This document shows, in pieces, positions 5,176 through 5,895 of a stretch of 5,895 nt of DNA. Both the position numbers and the translations under genes were made by a program. Position 1 is the first letter of the stretch, and every line of letters starts with the position of its first letter. The notes beneath the pieces are model-generated. The model was not told where the DNA came from. It did not search any database and saw only the letters and a list, made by a program, of their open reading frames with translations. This DNA comes from an uncultured bacterium (GTDB lineage: Bacteria > Bacillota > Clostridia > Lachnospirales > Lachnospiraceae): the NCBI GenBank assembly GCA_905214855.1, contig CAJMNU010000094.1, positions 1-5,895 of the forward strand. The letters are read 5' to 3'.

Positions 5176-5895
5176 TTATCCGCAGATATTCTTTGAGATG
5201 ATCTCACAGTCCGCCCCCAGATGCTGGTGGTCATCCAGTATGATTTCTCCTATACTGTCCGCCTCAATACGTCCATGATCCGGATTCTTTACACTTAAAA
5301 TATTTCCCTTCACAGAAGCTGTCACATCACTGTACTCAAACGCCAGATCTGTTCCCTCCATCTCACAATCGATCAAAGTCAGATTTTTAGCATAACAAAG
5401 AGGCTGAGTCCCTATAATCTTGCAGCGTACCAATGTCAGCCCTTCTGAATACCATGCCAGATACTCTCCTTTCACTACAGAATCCATCACAGTCACATTT
5501 TTACTGTGCCAGAAAGCATCCTTTGTATCCAAATAAGAATTTTTAATGGTCGCATCTTCCAGATACTGAAATGAGTATTTTCCTTTCATCTTCAGCCCAT
5601 CGATCTCTAATCTGCTGCATTTTAAGAATGGATACTCCGAAATCATACTACACTCATGTACTGCTACCTCATGGCAAAACCATCCAAATTCTGTAGAATC
5701 AATCTGGCACCCTTGCAGCTTTACATTCTGACATTCTCTCAAAGCTTTGATCCCACCCAAAACAGAATCAAAAATTTTCACATTCTTATCGTACCATAAT
5801 GCAGCACGACAGCTTTCTGACATACTGCTGTTTTTAATAACAATTTCATCAGCATGCCAAAATGGATAACGAAGCAAAAAACTACAATCTTCTAC
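5176..5895 (-). CDS. DUF3737 family protein, parallel beta-helix type (partial, N-terminus off the window)
   Basis: The frame is open to the right edge (first visible residues VEDCSFLLRYPFWH), so the 239 residues seen lack the true start; family members are nearer 280. The visible part begins with a family-like RYPFWHADEI segment, followed by CRAALWYDKNV and KALRECQNV. From residue 32 to 183 the protein consists of eight consecutive units of exactly 19 residues, each roughly (A/F/P/L)-x-W/aromatic-Y/H-x-K/E-N/D-V/L-x-V/I-x-D/N-S/C-x-hydrophobic-x-G, preceded by a 21-residue unit. Regular short repeats with alternating hydrophobics and Ser/Cys/Asn turns indicate a right-handed parallel beta-helix. 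No signal peptide or catalytic motif can be seen. The biochemical role of DUF3737 is unknown. It is followed at 32 nt by the cysteine-cluster gene; the promoter lies outside the window. Confidence 0.85.
   Translation of the reverse strand, partial: VEDCSFLLRYPFWHADEIVIKNSSMSESCRAALWYDKNVKIFDSVLGGIKALRECQNVKLQGCQIDSTEFGWFCHEVAVHECSMISEYPFLKCSRLEIDGLKMKGKYSFQYLEDATIKNSYLDTKDAFWHSKNVTVMDSVVKGEYLAWYSEGLTLVRCKIIGTQPLCYAKNLTLIDCEMEGTDLAFEYSDVTASVKGNILSVKNPDHGRIEADSIGEIILDDHQHLGADCEIISKNICG

Overview
The window is AT-rich and densely coded on both strands. Strong AGGAGG-type ribosome binding sites, a TTG and a GTG start, a SPOR-domain sporulation-type amidase, an ANTAR protein beside type I glutamine synthetase, and DUF3737 and cytidylate-kinase-like proteins all point to a low-GC Clostridia chromosome. 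A gut Lachnospiraceae member is most likely; this is inferred from protein families, not from a marker gene. I see no rRNA, tRNA, CRISPR array, IS element or prophage.

Layout. (1) 1-226, minus: the N-terminal 75 residues of a cytidylate-kinase-like NMP kinase that runs off the left edge, with a good vegetative promoter. (2) 416-1201, plus, divergent from it: an N-acetylmuramoyl-L-alanine amidase with a C-terminal SPOR domain and no signal peptide. This is the architecture of the B. subtilis mother-cell lysis enzyme CwlC, and a sigma-K-like promoter lies upstream. (3) 1244-3160, minus: a two-gene nitrogen operon, glnA followed 18 nt later by an ANTAR-domain antiterminator with a degenerate receiver. 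(4) 3161-3410: a 250-nt regulatory region between glnA and the next gene. (5) 3411-4418, plus: a PfoR/EIIC-like membrane protein, closed by a 13-bp hairpin terminator. (6) 4454-5895, minus: a probable operon of a DUF3737 beta-helix protein (5' end off the window) and a YkgJ-type cysteine-cluster protein.

The most unusual part is 3161-3410. The glnA and pfoR-like promoters interlock, with each -35 box just beyond the other gene's predicted start. They are bracketed by two perfect 22-nt direct repeats 66 nt apart. Because the transcripts diverge, the two 5' leaders would carry 22 nt that are perfectly complementary to each other. The glnA leader then holds a helically phased array of 10-11-nt units with A-tracts, but no stem-loop of the kind ANTAR proteins usually recognise. 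The GlnA protein also departs from the family near its active site: Asp at the flap Glu position and an extra residue before the NRS arginine. Together these suggest a joint nitrogen-linked control circuit for glnA, the ANTAR gene and the PfoR-like membrane protein. The arrangement is seen in the sequence; the function is inferred.
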